In this document: positions 49,569 to 58,800 of the stretch, in pieces | How positions within the stretch are numbered: position 1 is the first letter of the stretch | Layout: every line of letters starts with the position of its first letter | Assembly: GCF_014203705.1 (NCBI RefSeq) | Contig: NZ_JACHJR010000001.1 | Span: forward strand, 1,240,001-1,304,000 | DNA length: 64,000 nucleotides | Direction of reading: 5' to 3' | DNA from: Kitasatospora gansuensis | Lineage (GTDB): Bacteria > Actinomycetota > Actinomycetes > Streptomycetales > Streptomycetaceae | Notes under the pieces: generated by a model | What the model was told of the DNA's origin: nothing | What the model saw: the letters and a program-made list of their open reading frames with translations, nothing else | Database searches by the model: none | Position numbers and translations under genes: made by a program

Positions 49569-49968
49569 CCGCAGACTCCTTCGTCTGATGGTGTGGTTCG
49601 GGGGGACAGTGTGCCCGATGGACGGGTGATCGGTGTTACGTATCAACCGGTCCCGGGTCACGGGGCCGTAGCTTCCGAATCACGGCCGGATTACGGTCGT
49701 AGGTAGTGGCGCGCGCAGCGCTGTACAGGGCAATTGTCCGCCTTAGAGGAACGTACAGGATGCCGGGCGACACCGAGGCAAGGGCTTCATGCCATCGGTG
49801 ACTGCCTCCGGGTGAGCGGTCGGCGGTTCACTGGCAACACGCCGCCGGACACACCCCGGTGACCAGGACTCAACGCCGAGGCAACGAGGCGGTAGCAAGG
49901 TCCGATACACCGAATACCGGGCACTGTGCCCAACTGTCCGGCTGGCGACGACTTGAGGAGAGACCCGC
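49569..49968. promoter_or_regulatory. 400-bp intergenic region between pucR-like and xanthine dehydrogenase genes
   Basis: No gene is seen. It contains GGGCAATTGTCC (49728-49739), a 10-of-12 palindrome, and two copies of GTACAGG (49723-49729 and 49753-49759) that could be regulator sites; a classical PucR box was not found. GAGGAGAG precedes the xdh start by 9-16 bases. The promoter itself could not be placed with confidence. Confidence 0.4.
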
Positions 49969-50856
49969 ATGGAGTTCCTTCGGCCCGGTACCTGGGACGA
50001 GGCGCTCGCGGCGAAGGCTGAGTACCCGACCGCGCTGCCGATTTCCGGCGGCACGGACGTCATGGTCGAGATGAACTTCGACGTGCACCGGCCATCCGCG
50101 ATTCTCGACCTGAACCGCATCACCGAGCTGACCGAGTGGTCGAACGACGGCGACGTCGTCAGGCTCGGCGCCTCGGTCCCCTACACCCGGATCATCGACG
50201 AGCTGTCCGGGCCCCTCCCCGGTCTCGCGCTCGCCGCGCACACCGTGGGTTCGCCGCAGATCCGCAACCGCGGTGGCGTCGGCGGCAACCTCGGCGGCGC
50301 CTCGCCCGCCGGTGACGCGCACCCCGCGCTGCTCGCCGCCGGACGTGACGTCTTCGTCGAGGCGGCCTCGGTGCGCGGCACCCGGATGATCCCGATCGAC
50401 GAGTTCTACGTCGGCGTGAAGCGCAACAGCCTGGAGCAGGACGAGCTGATCCGCGCCGTCCACATCCCGGTGGCGGACGGCCCGCAGCAGTTCTCGAAGA
50501 TCGGCACCCGGAACGCGATGGTCATCGCGGTCTGTGCCTTCGGCTTCGCGCTGCACCCGAAGAACGGCACGGTCGGTACCGGGATCGGTTCGGCTGCCCC
50601 CACGCCGCGCCGCGCCGTGGAGGCCGAGGAGTACCTGCAGGGCGTGCTCGCCGAGCGCGGTCTGTGGGAGTCGGGCGACCTGCTGGGCGCCGAGGTGATC
50701 CAGCGGTTCGGTGAGCTGGTGAAGGCCGCCGCCTCGCCGATCGACGACGTCCGGGGCACCGCCGACTACCGGCGGCACTCGCTGGCCGTGATGGCCCGCC
50801 GCACGCTGACCTGGACCTGGAACGACTACAGCAAGCAGATCAGGAGCGCGGCATGA
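49969..50856 (+). CDS. xanthine dehydrogenase FAD-binding subunit
   Basis: A 295-residue FAD subunit of the CoxM/XdhB type: 'FLRPGTWDEALAAKAEY', 'PISGGTDVMVEMNFDVHRP' (FAD loop), 'GSPQIRNRGGVGGNLGGASP' (ribityl/pyrophosphate binding), and the C-terminal 'YRRHSLAVMARRTLTWTW'. It passes electrons from the 2Fe-2S subunit to NAD+. ATG 49969. The next gene starts inside its stop (50853-50856). Confidence 0.92.
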   Translation: MEFLRPGTWDEALAAKAEYPTALPISGGTDVMVEMNFDVHRPSAILDLNRITELTEWSNDGDVVRLGASVPYTRIIDELSGPLPGLALAAHTVGSPQIRNRGGVGGNLGGASPAGDAHPALLAAGRDVFVEAASVRGTRMIPIDEFYVGVKRNSLEQDELIRAVHIPVADGPQQFSKIGTRNAMVIAVCAFGFALHPKNGTVGTGIGSAAPTPRRAVEAEEYLQGVLAERGLWESGDLLGAEVIQRFGELVKAAASPIDDVRGTADYRRHSLAVMARRTLTWTWNDYSKQIRSAA

Positions 50857-51338
50857 GGGTCACATTCACCGCCAACGGCAAGCCGGTCGAGGCGGACGAC
50901 GTCTGGGAGGGCGAGAGCCTCCTCTACGTGCTGCGCGAGCGGGTGGGCCTGCCGGGCTCCAAGAACGCCTGCGAGCAGGGCGAGTGCGGTTCCTGCACGG
51001 TCTACCTGGACGGCGTCCCGGTCTGTTCCTGTCTGGTCGCGGCCGGCCAGGTCCAGGACCGCGAGGTCCGCACCGTCGAGGGTCTGGCCGAGGAGAGCGG
51101 CGAGCTGGGCCTGGTCCAGCAGGCGTTCATCGACGCCGGCGCCGTCCAGTGCGGCTTCTGCACCCCCGGCCTGCTGGTGCAGACCGACGCGCTGCTCGAC
51201 AACGAGCCGCAGCCGAGCGACAACGACATCCGCGAGGCGCTGTCGGGCAACCTGTGCCGCTGCACCGGTTACGAGAAGATCATGGACGCGGTGCGGCTGG
51301 CTTCCGCCCGCAAGTGCGCGAAGGCGGCCTCCGAATGA
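50853..51338 (+). CDS. xanthine dehydrogenase 2Fe-2S subunit
   Basis: A 161-residue CoxS/XdhC-type iron-sulfur subunit with eight ligating cysteines: the plant-ferredoxin cluster 'CEQGECGSCTVYLDGVPVCS' and the second cluster 'CGFCTPG' with 'LCRCTGY'. It carries electrons from the molybdenum centre to FAD. Overlaps the FAD gene (ATGA) and the molybdopterin gene (ATGA). Confidence 0.95.
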   Translation: MRVTFTANGKPVEADDVWEGESLLYVLRERVGLPGSKNACEQGECGSCTVYLDGVPVCSCLVAAGQVQDREVRTVEGLAEESGELGLVQQAFIDAGAVQCGFCTPGLLVQTDALLDNEPQPSDNDIREALSGNLCRCTGYEKIMDAVRLASARKCAKAASE

Positions 51339-53695
51339 GCACTCGTACCATCCAGGGCCAGAAGAACCTGCAGGACATCCGGACCTCGAGCCCCGACGGC
51401 ATCGGCGGCTCGCCGCTGCGCCCGGACGGCAACCTGAAGGTCCGCGGCGAGTTCGCGTACTCCTCCGACATGTGGCACGAGGACATGCTCTGGGGCATGG
51501 CGCTGCGCTCGCCGCACCCGCGGGCCAACCTGATCAGCGTGGACATCTCCGAGGCGCTCAAGGTGCCCGGCGTGTACGCGGTGCTGACCCACAAGGACAT
51601 CCCGGGCTCGAAGTTCTACGGCCTGGAGATCCAGGACCAGCCGGCCCTGGCGATCGACAAGGTCCGATACCACGGTGAGGCGATCGCGCTGGTCGCGGCC
51701 GACCACCCGGAGACGGCCCGCCGCGCGGTGAAGAAGATCAAGGTCGAGTACGAGGTGCTCACCCCGATCGTCACCGAGGAGCAGTGCCTCGACCCGCAGA
51801 CCCACGGCTATGTGCACGAGCCGCACGAGTACAAGTCGCACGGGTACGACAACATCTGCCACGAGCAGAAGCTGGTCTCCGGCCTCGGCGTGACCGACGA
51901 GGTCCGCGCGCTGGCCGACGTGGTGGTCTCCGGCCACTACGAGGTCGGCATGCAGGACCAGGCCTTCCTCGGCCCGGAGTCCGGCCTCGCGGTGCCCGCC
52001 GAGGACGGCGGCATCGACCTCTACGTGGCCACCCAGTGGCTGCACGTGGACCGCGAGCAGATGGCCCCCGTACTGGCCCTGCCGGAGGAGAAGGTCCGGC
52101 TCACCCTGGCGGGTGTCGGCGGCGCCTTCGGCGGCCGCGAGGACCTCTCGATGCAGATCCACGCCTCGCTGCTGGCCCTGCACACCGGCAAGCCGGTCAA
52201 GATCGTCTACGCCCGCGACGAGTCCTTCTTCGGCCACGTGCACCGCCACCCGGCCAAGATGTACTACGAGCACGGCGCCACCCGCGACGGCAAGCTGGTC
52301 TACGCCGACGCCCGGATCGTGCTGGACGGCGGCGCGTACGCCTCCGCCTCCCCCGCGGTGGTCGGCAACGCCGCCTCGCTGGGCCACGGCCCGTACGTGA
52401 TCCCGAACGTGCGGATGCACGCGATCGCGCTCTACAGCAACAACCCGTCCTGCGGCGCGATGCGCGGCTTCGGCGCGGTCCAGGCGGCCTTCGGCTACGA
52501 GTCGCAGATGGACAAGCTGGCGGCCGAACTGGGCATCGACCCGGTCGAGTTGCGGCAGCTGAACGCGATGGCCGAGGGCGACTACATGCCCACCGGACAG
52601 AAGATCGACTCGCCGGCCCCGGTCGCCGAGCTGCTGCAGCGGGTCAAGGACATGCCGCTGCCGCCGCCGCTCGACCTGGACAACCTGGACATCCGTCAGG
52701 TCCCGGGCGCGCTGTCCAACACCTCGCACGGCGAGGGCATCGTGCGCGGCATCGGCTACTCGGTCGGCATCAAGAACGTCGGCTTCTCCGAGGGCTTCGA
52801 CGACTACTCCACCGCCCGGGTCCGCCTGGAGGTCATCGGCGGCGAGCCGGTCGCCATGGTGCACACCGCGATGGCCGAGGTCGGCCAGGGCGGCGTCACC
52901 GTGCACGCCCAGATCGCCCGTACCGAGCTCGGGGTCGAGCAGGTCACCATCCACCCGGCCAACACCGAGGTGGGGTCGGCCGGTTCGACCTCCGCGTCGC
53001 GGCAGACCTACATGACCGGTGGTGCGGTGAAGCTGGCCGCCGAGGCGGTCAAGCAGGCGCTGATCACCAAGGGCCGCCGCCGCTACGGCTGGGACCAGAA
53101 CGACATCGACCTGGTCGGCGGCAAGGTGGTCTCCGAGAGCGCCGGCGTGCTGGTCTCGATGGTGGACCTGCTCGGCGAGGAGGCCATCGACCTCACCCGC
53201 GAGCACCACCACCGCCCGACCGTCCCGTTCGACAAGGAGACCGGGCAGGGCTTCGGCCACGTCCAGTACACCTTCTGCGCCAACCGCGCGGTGGTCGACG
53301 TGGACGTCGACCTGGGCCTGGTCAAGGTGGTCGAGCTGACCGCCGTCCAGGACGTCGGCAAGGCGCTGAACCCGCTCTCGGTGGTCGGCCAGATCCAGGG
53401 CGGCGTCACCCAGGCGCTCGGCCTGGCCGTGATGGAGGAGATCGTGGTCAAGGACGGGAAGGTGCGCAACGCGTCCTTCACCGACTACCTGATCCCCACC
53501 ATCCTGGACACCCCGCCGATCCCGGTGGAGATCCTCGAACTCCCCGACCCGAACGCCCCGTACGGACTGCGCGGCGTCGGCGAGGCCCCCACCGTCTCCG
53601 CCACGCCCTCGATCGTCGCCGCGATCCGGGCCGCCACGGGGATCGCCCTGAACCGGATCCCGGTCCGGCCGGAGCACCTCACCGGGACGCTCTAG
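51335..53695 (+). CDS. xanthine dehydrogenase molybdopterin-binding subunit
   Basis: A 786-residue catalytic subunit. It has the xanthine dehydrogenase arrangement: 'GEFAYSSDMWHEDMLWGM' start, 'GVGGAFGGREDLSMQIHASL' (molybdopterin contacts), 'GGDPWNP'-region equivalents, 'RGFGAVQAAFGYESQMD' with the conserved Arg, 'GQGGVTVHAQIA' and, near the end, the active-site Glu in 'GVGEAPTV'. It oxidises hypoxanthine and xanthine to uric acid. ATG 51335 overlaps the 2Fe-2S stop. A terminator lies 11 bp after its stop. Confidence 0.95.
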   Translation: MSTRTIQGQKNLQDIRTSSPDGIGGSPLRPDGNLKVRGEFAYSSDMWHEDMLWGMALRSPHPRANLISVDISEALKVPGVYAVLTHKDIPGSKFYGLEIQDQPALAIDKVRYHGEAIALVAADHPETARRAVKKIKVEYEVLTPIVTEEQCLDPQTHGYVHEPHEYKSHGYDNICHEQKLVSGLGVTDEVRALADVVVSGHYEVGMQDQAFLGPESGLAVPAEDGGIDLYVATQWLHVDREQMAPVLALPEEKVRLTLAGVGGAFGGREDLSMQIHASLLALHTGKPVKIVYARDESFFGHVHRHPAKMYYEHGATRDGKLVYADARIVLDGGAYASASPAVVGNAASLGHGPYVIPNVRMHAIALYSNNPSCGAMRGFGAVQAAFGYESQMDKLAAELGIDPVELRQLNAMAEGDYMPTGQKIDSPAPVAELLQRVKDMPLPPPLDLDNLDIRQVPGALSNTSHGEGIVRGIGYSVGIKNVGFSEGFDDYSTARVRLEVIGGEPVAMVHTAMAEVGQGGVTVHAQIARTELGVEQVTIHPANTEVGSAGSTSASRQTYMTGGAVKLAAEAVKQALITKGRRRYGWDQNDIDLVGGKVVSESAGVLVSMVDLLGEEAIDLTREHHHRPTVPFDKETGQGFGHVQYTFCANRAVVDVDVDLGLVKVVELTAVQDVGKALNPLSVVGQIQGGVTQALGLAVMEEIVVKDGKVRNASFTDYLIPTILDTPPIPVEILELPDPNAPYGLRGVGEAPTVSATPSIVAAIRAATGIALNRIPVRPEHLTGTL

Positions 53696-53705
53696 CCACA
53701 AGCCT

Positions 53706-53742
53706 CCCCGGGGCGGCGACCGTCTTCCCCGCCGCCCCGGGG
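53706..53742 (+). terminator. terminator of the xanthine dehydrogenase operon
   Basis: A perfect 13-bp stem (CCCCGGGGCGGCG 53706-53718 with 53730-53742) closing an 11-base loop, right after the xdh stop. It is followed by AAAAAA, not T's. It separates xdh from the purine permease, which therefore probably has its own promoter. Confidence 0.75.
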
Positions 53743-53820
53743 CGCACCAAAAAAGCAGAACAGTCGACGCATCATCAAGCACCATCGCTGCCGCCTCTCC
53801 CACGCCGGGGTTCTGCAGCA

Positions 53821-53855
53821 GTGCGTACCACCCCGCACCGGCTTGAGTGCGTACC
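53821..53855 (+). repeat. direct repeat upstream of the purine permease gene
   Basis: GTGCGTACC occurs at 53821-53829 and 53847-53855, 26 bp apart (about two and a half helical turns), 92 bp before the permease start. It may be an activator or repressor site. The rest of the 53743-53946 leader shows no purine riboswitch core. Confidence 0.35.
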
Positions 53856-53946
53856 TCGTGAGTCGAACAGTCCCCCTGTGCCTCCTCCAACCGGCAAATC
53901 AGGTCGACTCGCCCACCCCAACCCCCTTTGAACCTTGGGAGTGGAC

Positions 53947-55431
53947 ATGACCCGGATCTCCACGGAGCCCGGCACCACTGACGACAGACCCGCCACGGAC
54001 GACTCCCTCACGCCGTCCGAGGCAAACCCGCCGAAGAACGCGCTGGACGCCTACTTCAAGATATCGGCGCGCGGCTCGACCTTCGGCAATGAGCTCCGCG
54101 GTGGCCTCACCACCTTCATGGCGATGGCCTACATCCTGCTGCTCAACCCGATCCTGCTCGGCGGCGCCGACAAGAACGGGGTGCACCTGGACCACGCGCA
54201 GCTCACCACGGCCACCGCGCTCGCCGCCGCCGTCACCACGATCCTGCTCGGCGTGGTCGGCAACGTGCCGCTGGCCGCCGCGGCCGGACTCTCGGTCTCC
54301 GGCGCGATCTCCGCGATCGTCGTCCCGCACACCACGTGGGAGCAGGCCTTCGGCCTCTGCGTGATCTACGGTCTGGCCATCGTGCTGCTGGTCGTCTCCG
54401 GCCTGCGCGAGAAGATCATGAACGGCATCCCACTGCCGATCAAGCACGCGATCACCATCGGCATCGGTCTGTTCATCGCCCTGATCGGTCTGAACAAGGC
54501 GGGCTTCGTCTTCCAGGGCAAGGGCCCGCTGCTCTCGCTCGGCCCCACCGGTGAGCTGTCCGGATGGCCCGTGCTGATCTTCTGCATCACCCTGCTGACC
54601 ATCTTCGTGCTGCTGGTCCGCAACACCCGGGGCGCGATCCTGATCGGCCTCGCGGCCGGCACCGTGATCGCCTTCGTCGTGAACGCGGCCGCCGGTCTGG
54701 ACGACAAGGTCTGGGGCCTGCAGGTGCCCAAGTGGCCCGGCGACGGCCCGGTGGCCGCCCCCGACTTCGGCCTGTTCGGTCACGTCGACCTGTTCGGCGC
54801 CTTCGGCAGCCAGGGCATGGGCGCCATCTCCGCCTCGGTCGCCGTCTTCACCCTGGTGCTGGCCGGCTTCTTCGACGCGATGGCCACCATCATCGGCGTC
54901 GGCACCGAGGCCGGTCTGGCCGACAAGCAGGGCCGGATGCCCGGCCTGAGCAAGGCGCTCTTCGTGGACGGTGCCGGCGGCGCCATCGGCGGCCTGTCGG
55001 GTGCCTCCGGGCAGACCGTCTTCGTCGAGTCCGCGACCGGCGTCGGCGAGGGTGCCCGGACCGGGCTGGCCTCCGTGGTCACCGGTGGTGTCTTCACCCT
55101 GATGCTCTTCTTCACCCCGCTCGCCGGCATCGTGCCGGTCCAGGTGGCCTCGGCCGCCCTGGTGGTGATCGGCTCCATGATGATGAGTCAGGCCCGGCAC
55201 ATCGACTGGTCCGACCGCGAGGTCGCCATCCCGGCCTTCCTCACCTGCGTCCTGATGCCGTTCACCTACAGCATCACCGCCGGTGTCGCGGCCGGTGTGA
55301 TCACCTACTGCGTGATCAAGGCGGGCCGCGGCAAGTGGCGCGAGCCCGGTCCGCTGATGTGGATCCTCACCGGTGTCTTCCTGATCTACTTCGCCTTGAC
55401 CCCGATCAAGGCCTGGCTGGGAGTTCACTAG
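53947..55431 (+). CDS. AzgA-type NCS2 purine permease
   Basis: A 494-residue membrane transporter with about twelve helices. Diagnostic segments are 'ELRGGLTTFMAMAYILLLNP', 'LCVIYGLAIVLLVVSGLREK', 'GFFDAMATIIGVGTEAGL', 'GLSGASGQTVFVESATGVG' and 'LTPIKAWLG'. The AzgA branch of NCS2 imports adenine, guanine or hypoxanthine with protons. ATG 53947 is preceded by GGGAGTGG; TTG 53935 is in frame but would move the ribosome site inside. It lies between xdh and xdhC and so completes a purine utilisation unit. Confidence 0.93.
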   Translation: MTRISTEPGTTDDRPATDDSLTPSEANPPKNALDAYFKISARGSTFGNELRGGLTTFMAMAYILLLNPILLGGADKNGVHLDHAQLTTATALAAAVTTILLGVVGNVPLAAAAGLSVSGAISAIVVPHTTWEQAFGLCVIYGLAIVLLVVSGLREKIMNGIPLPIKHAITIGIGLFIALIGLNKAGFVFQGKGPLLSLGPTGELSGWPVLIFCITLLTIFVLLVRNTRGAILIGLAAGTVIAFVVNAAAGLDDKVWGLQVPKWPGDGPVAAPDFGLFGHVDLFGAFGSQGMGAISASVAVFTLVLAGFFDAMATIIGVGTEAGLADKQGRMPGLSKALFVDGAGGAIGGLSGASGQTVFVESATGVGEGARTGLASVVTGGVFTLMLFFTPLAGIVPVQVASAALVVIGSMMMSQARHIDWSDREVAIPAFLTCVLMPFTYSITAGVAAGVITYCVIKAGRGKWREPGPLMWILTGVFLIYFALTPIKAWLGVH

Positions 55432-55437
55432 TAGCAG

Positions 55438-55475
55438 AGCCGCTGTGCGGGGGTCCCGGCCCTCGCACAGCGGCT
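55438..55475 (+). terminator. stem-loop between permease and XdhC genes
   Basis: A perfect 12-bp stem AGCCGCTGTGCG/CGCACAGCGGCT (55438-55449 with 55464-55475) with a 14-base G/C loop, starting 7 bp after the permease stop. It could end transcription or act as an attenuator; XdhC starts 42 bp later. Confidence 0.7.
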
Positions 55476-55517
55476 GCCCCCGTTCCACCCCCTCTTCTTC
55501 CGTTGGGAGCCCCCGAA

Positions 55518-56714
55518 ATGCAGGACATCGCCGAGCAGCTGCTGGCCTGGCACTCCTCCGGGCGCTCCTTCGCCGTGGCCACCGTGGTCGGCGTCTCCGG
55601 CAGCGCGCCGCGCGACCCCGGCGCCGCGCTCGCGGTGGACGCGGACGGCGAGGCGATCGGCTCGGTCTCCGGCGGCTGCGTCGAGGGCGCGGTGTACGAG
55701 CTCTGCCAGGAGGCGATCGCCACCGGCACCCCGGTCCTGGAGCGGTTCGGCTACAGCGACGAGGACGCCTTCGCGGTCGGCCTCACCTGCGGCGGCATCC
55801 TGGACGTCTTCGTCCAGCCGGTGGTCCCCGGCGCCGACCCCGCGCTCGACGCGGGCATCACCTACATCGCCTCCGGCACCCCGGTCGCGCTGGCCCGGAT
55901 CGTGGCCGGCCCGGCCGCCCTGCTCGGCGCCACCGTCGCGGTCACCGCCGACACCCACCACGGCTCGCTCACCCCGGCCCCCTCCACGACCGTCGCGCTG
56001 GAGCGCGCCGCCGTCGCCGAGGCGCGGGCCATGCTGGACGCGGGCCGCACCGGGCAGTTGGTGCTCGGCCTGGACGGGCGCCCGTGTACACCTCTTGATT
56101 TCTCAACAACGGGCGCGTCACAGGGCACCGTCACCTTCTTCATCGAGTCGTACGTGCCCGCGCCCCGGATGCTGGTCTTCGGCGCGATCGACTTCGCGGC
56201 GGCGGTGGTGCGGATCGGCAAGTTCCTCGGCTACCGGGTCACCGTCTGCGACGCCCGCCCGGTCTTCGCCACCGCGCGGCGCTTCCCGGAGGCCGACGAG
56301 GTGGTGGTCGACTGGCCGCACCGCTACCTGGAGTCCCAGCTCTCCGCGATCGACGGCCGGACCGTGCTGTGCGTGCTGACCCACGACGCCAAGTTCGACA
56401 TCCCGCTGCTGGAGCGCGCGCTCCGGCTGCCGGTCGCCTTCGTCGGCGCGATGGGCTCCCGCAAGACCCACCGCGACCGCAACGCCCGGCTCCGCGAGGT
56501 CGGCCTGACCGACGCCGAGATCGGCCGGCTGCGCTCCCCGATCGGCCTCGACCTCGGTGCCCGCACCCCCGAGGAGACCGCCGTCTCGGTCGCCGCCGAG
56601 ATCGTCGCGCACCGCCGCGGCGGCTCCTGCCTGCCGCTCTCGGCCGGCGACGGACCGATCCACCACGACCTGGCCCGCGCCGCCGAGGAGACCGTCCCCT
56701 CCGCCGCCGCCTGA
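55518..56714 (+). CDS. XdhC/CoxI-family protein, xanthine dehydrogenase maturation
   Basis: A 398-residue protein with two domains: the XdhC_CoxI start 'SFAVATVVGVSGSAPRDPGA' and 'GSVSGGCVEGAVYELCQEAI' (residues 15-70), a middle section, and the XdhC Rossmann domain beginning near residue 205 ('RMLVFGAIDFAAAVVRIGKF', 'RVTVCDARPVFATARRF', 'FVGAMGSRKTHRDRNARL'). XdhC inserts sulfur into the molybdenum cofactor and delivers it to the xanthine dehydrogenase. The link between the two domains is encoded by AT-ending codons (56085-56120), unlike the rest. Last gene of the purine unit. Confidence 0.92.
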   Translation: MQDIAEQLLAWHSSGRSFAVATVVGVSGSAPRDPGAALAVDADGEAIGSVSGGCVEGAVYELCQEAIATGTPVLERFGYSDEDAFAVGLTCGGILDVFVQPVVPGADPALDAGITYIASGTPVALARIVAGPAALLGATVAVTADTHHGSLTPAPSTTVALERAAVAEARAMLDAGRTGQLVLGLDGRPCTPLDFSTTGASQGTVTFFIESYVPAPRMLVFGAIDFAAAVVRIGKFLGYRVTVCDARPVFATARRFPEADEVVVDWPHRYLESQLSAIDGRTVLCVLTHDAKFDIPLLERALRLPVAFVGAMGSRKTHRDRNARLREVGLTDAEIGRLRSPIGLDLGARTPEETAVSVAAEIVAHRRGGSCLPLSAGDGPIHHDLARAAEETVPSAAA

Positions 56715-56809
56715 CTCACCCGGATGGCGGCCGCCGATGGCGCGCGAGACGCTGGTATGCAGGGCGGACCGATCACCGCGTCCGCACCGGTGACGAAAGG
56801 TCCCGAGCC

Positions 56810-57103
56810 ATGCGTACTCTCATCCAGGTCGAGTTCGACACCGAGACCGCCAACCGGCTGATCGCCGACGGCAGCATGCCCAAGGCCCTGCAGGGCATCA
56901 TCTCCACCCTCAAGCCCGAGGCGGTGTACTTCGCCCCCACGGCCGGCCGCCGCTGCGCCTACCTGTTCGTCGACCTCCCGGCCGAGTACTCGATGGTCCC
57001 GATGCTGGAACCGCTCTGGGAGCTCAACGCCGAAATCAGCATCACCCCCTGCATGAACCTCGACGACCTCACCAAGGGCCTGGGCATCATCTCCGGCAGC
57101 TGA
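56810..57103 (+). CDS. small hypothetical protein
   Basis: A 97-residue protein: 'LIQVEFDTETANRLIADGSM', 'STLKPEAVYFAPTAGRRCAY' and a C-terminal 'ISITPCMNLDDLTKGLGIIS'. The length and alternating pattern suggest a ferredoxin-like, ABM-type small domain, but I cannot name a family. ATG 56810, without strong Shine-Dalgarno ('AGGTCCCGAGCC'). It follows XdhC by 95 bp and converges on ptsI. Confidence 0.6.
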   Translation: MRTLIQVEFDTETANRLIADGSMPKALQGIISTLKPEAVYFAPTAGRRCAYLFVDLPAEYSMVPMLEPLWELNAEISITPCMNLDDLTKGLGIISGS

Positions 57104-57129
57104 GACCCTCCGGCCATTGGGGGGCGGCG

Positions 57130-58800
57130 TCAGGCGTTCCGCAGCTCGGCGTTCATCGACCGCCGGACCAGCGTCCTGGCGGTCTCCGCGTCGGCCGCCG
57201 TCCGGGCCAGTTCGGCCAGCTCCCGGCAGTCGCCGAGGGTGTGCGCGGCCAGCGCCGCGCGGACGGCGGGCAGGCAGGACGGCGCCATCGAGAGGCTGTT
57301 GACGCCCAGTCCGACCAGCACCAGCGCCAGCTCCGGATCGGCGGCCGCCTCGCCGCACACCCCGACCGGGCGGCCGAGTGCGGCCCCGGCCCCGGCCGTC
57401 GCCGCCACCAGGTCGAGCAGCGCGGGCTGCCAGGGGTCGAGCAGTGCGGCCAGCGGAGCGAGCAGGCGGTCGGCCGCGAAGGTGTACTGGGACAGGTCGT
57501 TGGTGCCGATGCTGAGGAAGTCGCAGACCTCCGCCAGCCGCCCGGCCCGCAGGGCAGCCGCCGGGACCTCGACCATCGCCCCGGCCAGCGGCAACCCGTG
57601 CGCGCGTACCCGGGCGGCGAACTCCGCGGCTTCCCGCGGCACCGAGACCATCGGCGCCATCACCCACACCTCGGCCGCGCTACCCCGGGCCGCCGCCGCG
57701 ACGGCGGCCAACTGGGTTTCAAGGAGCTCCGGGTCGCGGGTGGCGGTGCGCAGGCCCCGGACGCCGAGCGCGGGGTTCTCCTCGTCGGCGGCGGTGGCGA
57801 ACGGCAGCGGCTTGTCCGCGCCCGCGTCCAGCGTGCGGACCACCACCTTGCGCCCCGTGAACGCCTCGAACACCCGCCGGTACGCCGCCGTCTGCTCGGC
57901 CTGACCGGGGGCTTCGGCGCGGTCCAGGAAGAGGAACTCGGTGCGGAACAGGCCCACGCCCTCGGCGTCGGCCGCGGCCGCCCCGTCCAGTTCGGCGAGC
58001 GCGCCGAGGTTGACCAGCAGGCCGACGGGGTGCCCGTCCGCCGTCCGGCCGGGGCCGCTGACGCCGCGCTCCCGTTCCCGGCGGCGCTGCTCCCGTTCCG
58101 CCGCCCGCCGCACCGCACCCGGCTCGGGGTCGACCTCGACGGTGCCCTCGGCGGCGTGCAGCAGCACCAGTTGACCGTCGGTCAGCCCGGCCGCCCCGGC
58201 GCAGCCGACCACGGCGGGCAGGCCGAGCGCCTTGGCCAGGATCGCGGTGTGGCTGGTCGGGCCGCCGCGGACGGTGACCAGGCCGAGCACCACGGCCGGG
58301 TCGAGCAACGCGGTGTCGGCGGGCGCCAGGTCCTCGGCGACCAGCACGTACGGGTGACCCGGGTCGGGCAGGCCGGGGGTGGGCAGGCCGAGCAGCCGGG
58401 CCACCGTACGGTCCCTCAGGTCGTCCAGATCGGCGGCTCGTTCGGCCAGGTAGCCGCCGGCGGCGGTGAGCAGCGCGCGGAACTCCGCGTAGGCGGCGGT
58501 GACGGCGTGCGGGCCGTCGGTGCCCTCGGCGATCAGGGCGGCCACCCGGTCCAGCAGGGTGGGGTCGGCGGCCATCAGCGCCTGCGCCTCCAGCACCTCC
58601 CCGGCCACTCCCCCGGCCCGCTCGGCCCGGTCGGCGAGTTCGGCGGCCACCTCGCCGACGGACCGTCGGACGGCCGCCGTCTCGGCGGCGGGGTCGGCGA
58701 CCGGGCGGGGTGCGGGCAGTGCGGGCGGCGGTGCCATCCGGGCCACCGGCCCGGCCGCGCTGCCGGTGCCGACACCGATCCCGTCGAGCAGCCGGCTCAC
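57130..58800 (-). CDS. ptsI: PTS enzyme I (phosphoenolpyruvate-protein phosphotransferase)
   Basis: A 556-residue enzyme I, the normal length. The phosphorylated histidine is in 'VTVRGGPTSHTAILAKALG' (His184), the PEP-binding domain has 'EGVGLFRTEFLFLDR', 'MVSVPREAAEFAARVR' and 'DFLSIGTNDLSQYTFAADR', and the essential Cys is in 'GVCGEAAADPEL'. It takes phosphate from PEP and gives it to HPr. Its ATG overlaps the HPr stop by 4 bp, so the pair is coupled. It converges with the 56810 gene, leaving 26 bp between them. Confidence 0.95.
   Translation of the reverse strand: MSRLLDGIGVGTGSAAGPVARMAPPPALPAPRPVADPAAETAAVRRSVGEVAAELADRAERAGGVAGEVLEAQALMAADPTLLDRVAALIAEGTDGPHAVTAAYAEFRALLTAAGGYLAERAADLDDLRDRTVARLLGLPTPGLPDPGHPYVLVAEDLAPADTALLDPAVVLGLVTVRGGPTSHTAILAKALGLPAVVGCAGAAGLTDGQLVLLHAAEGTVEVDPEPGAVRRAAEREQRRRERERGVSGPGRTADGHPVGLLVNLGALAELDGAAAADAEGVGLFRTEFLFLDRAEAPGQAEQTAAYRRVFEAFTGRKVVVRTLDAGADKPLPFATAADEENPALGVRGLRTATRDPELLETQLAAVAAAARGSAAEVWVMAPMVSVPREAAEFAARVRAHGLPLAGAMVEVPAAALRAGRLAEVCDFLSIGTNDLSQYTFAADRLLAPLAALLDPWQPALLDLVAATAGAGAALGRPVGVCGEAAADPELALVLVGLGVNSLSMAPSCLPAVRAALAAHTLGDCRELAELARTAADAETARTLVRRSMNAELRNA

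Noticed and set aside
51269..53890. A very long open frame antisense to the xanthine dehydrogenase catalytic gene
   Set aside because: It follows from the GC3 bias of the sense gene; its translation is low-complexity Arg/Gly/Val/His text and no family is recognisable.
53743..53946. Purine riboswitch upstream of the purine permease
   Set aside because: I looked for the conserved loop-loop and three-way junction pattern and did not find it; only a direct repeat and a terminator are visible.
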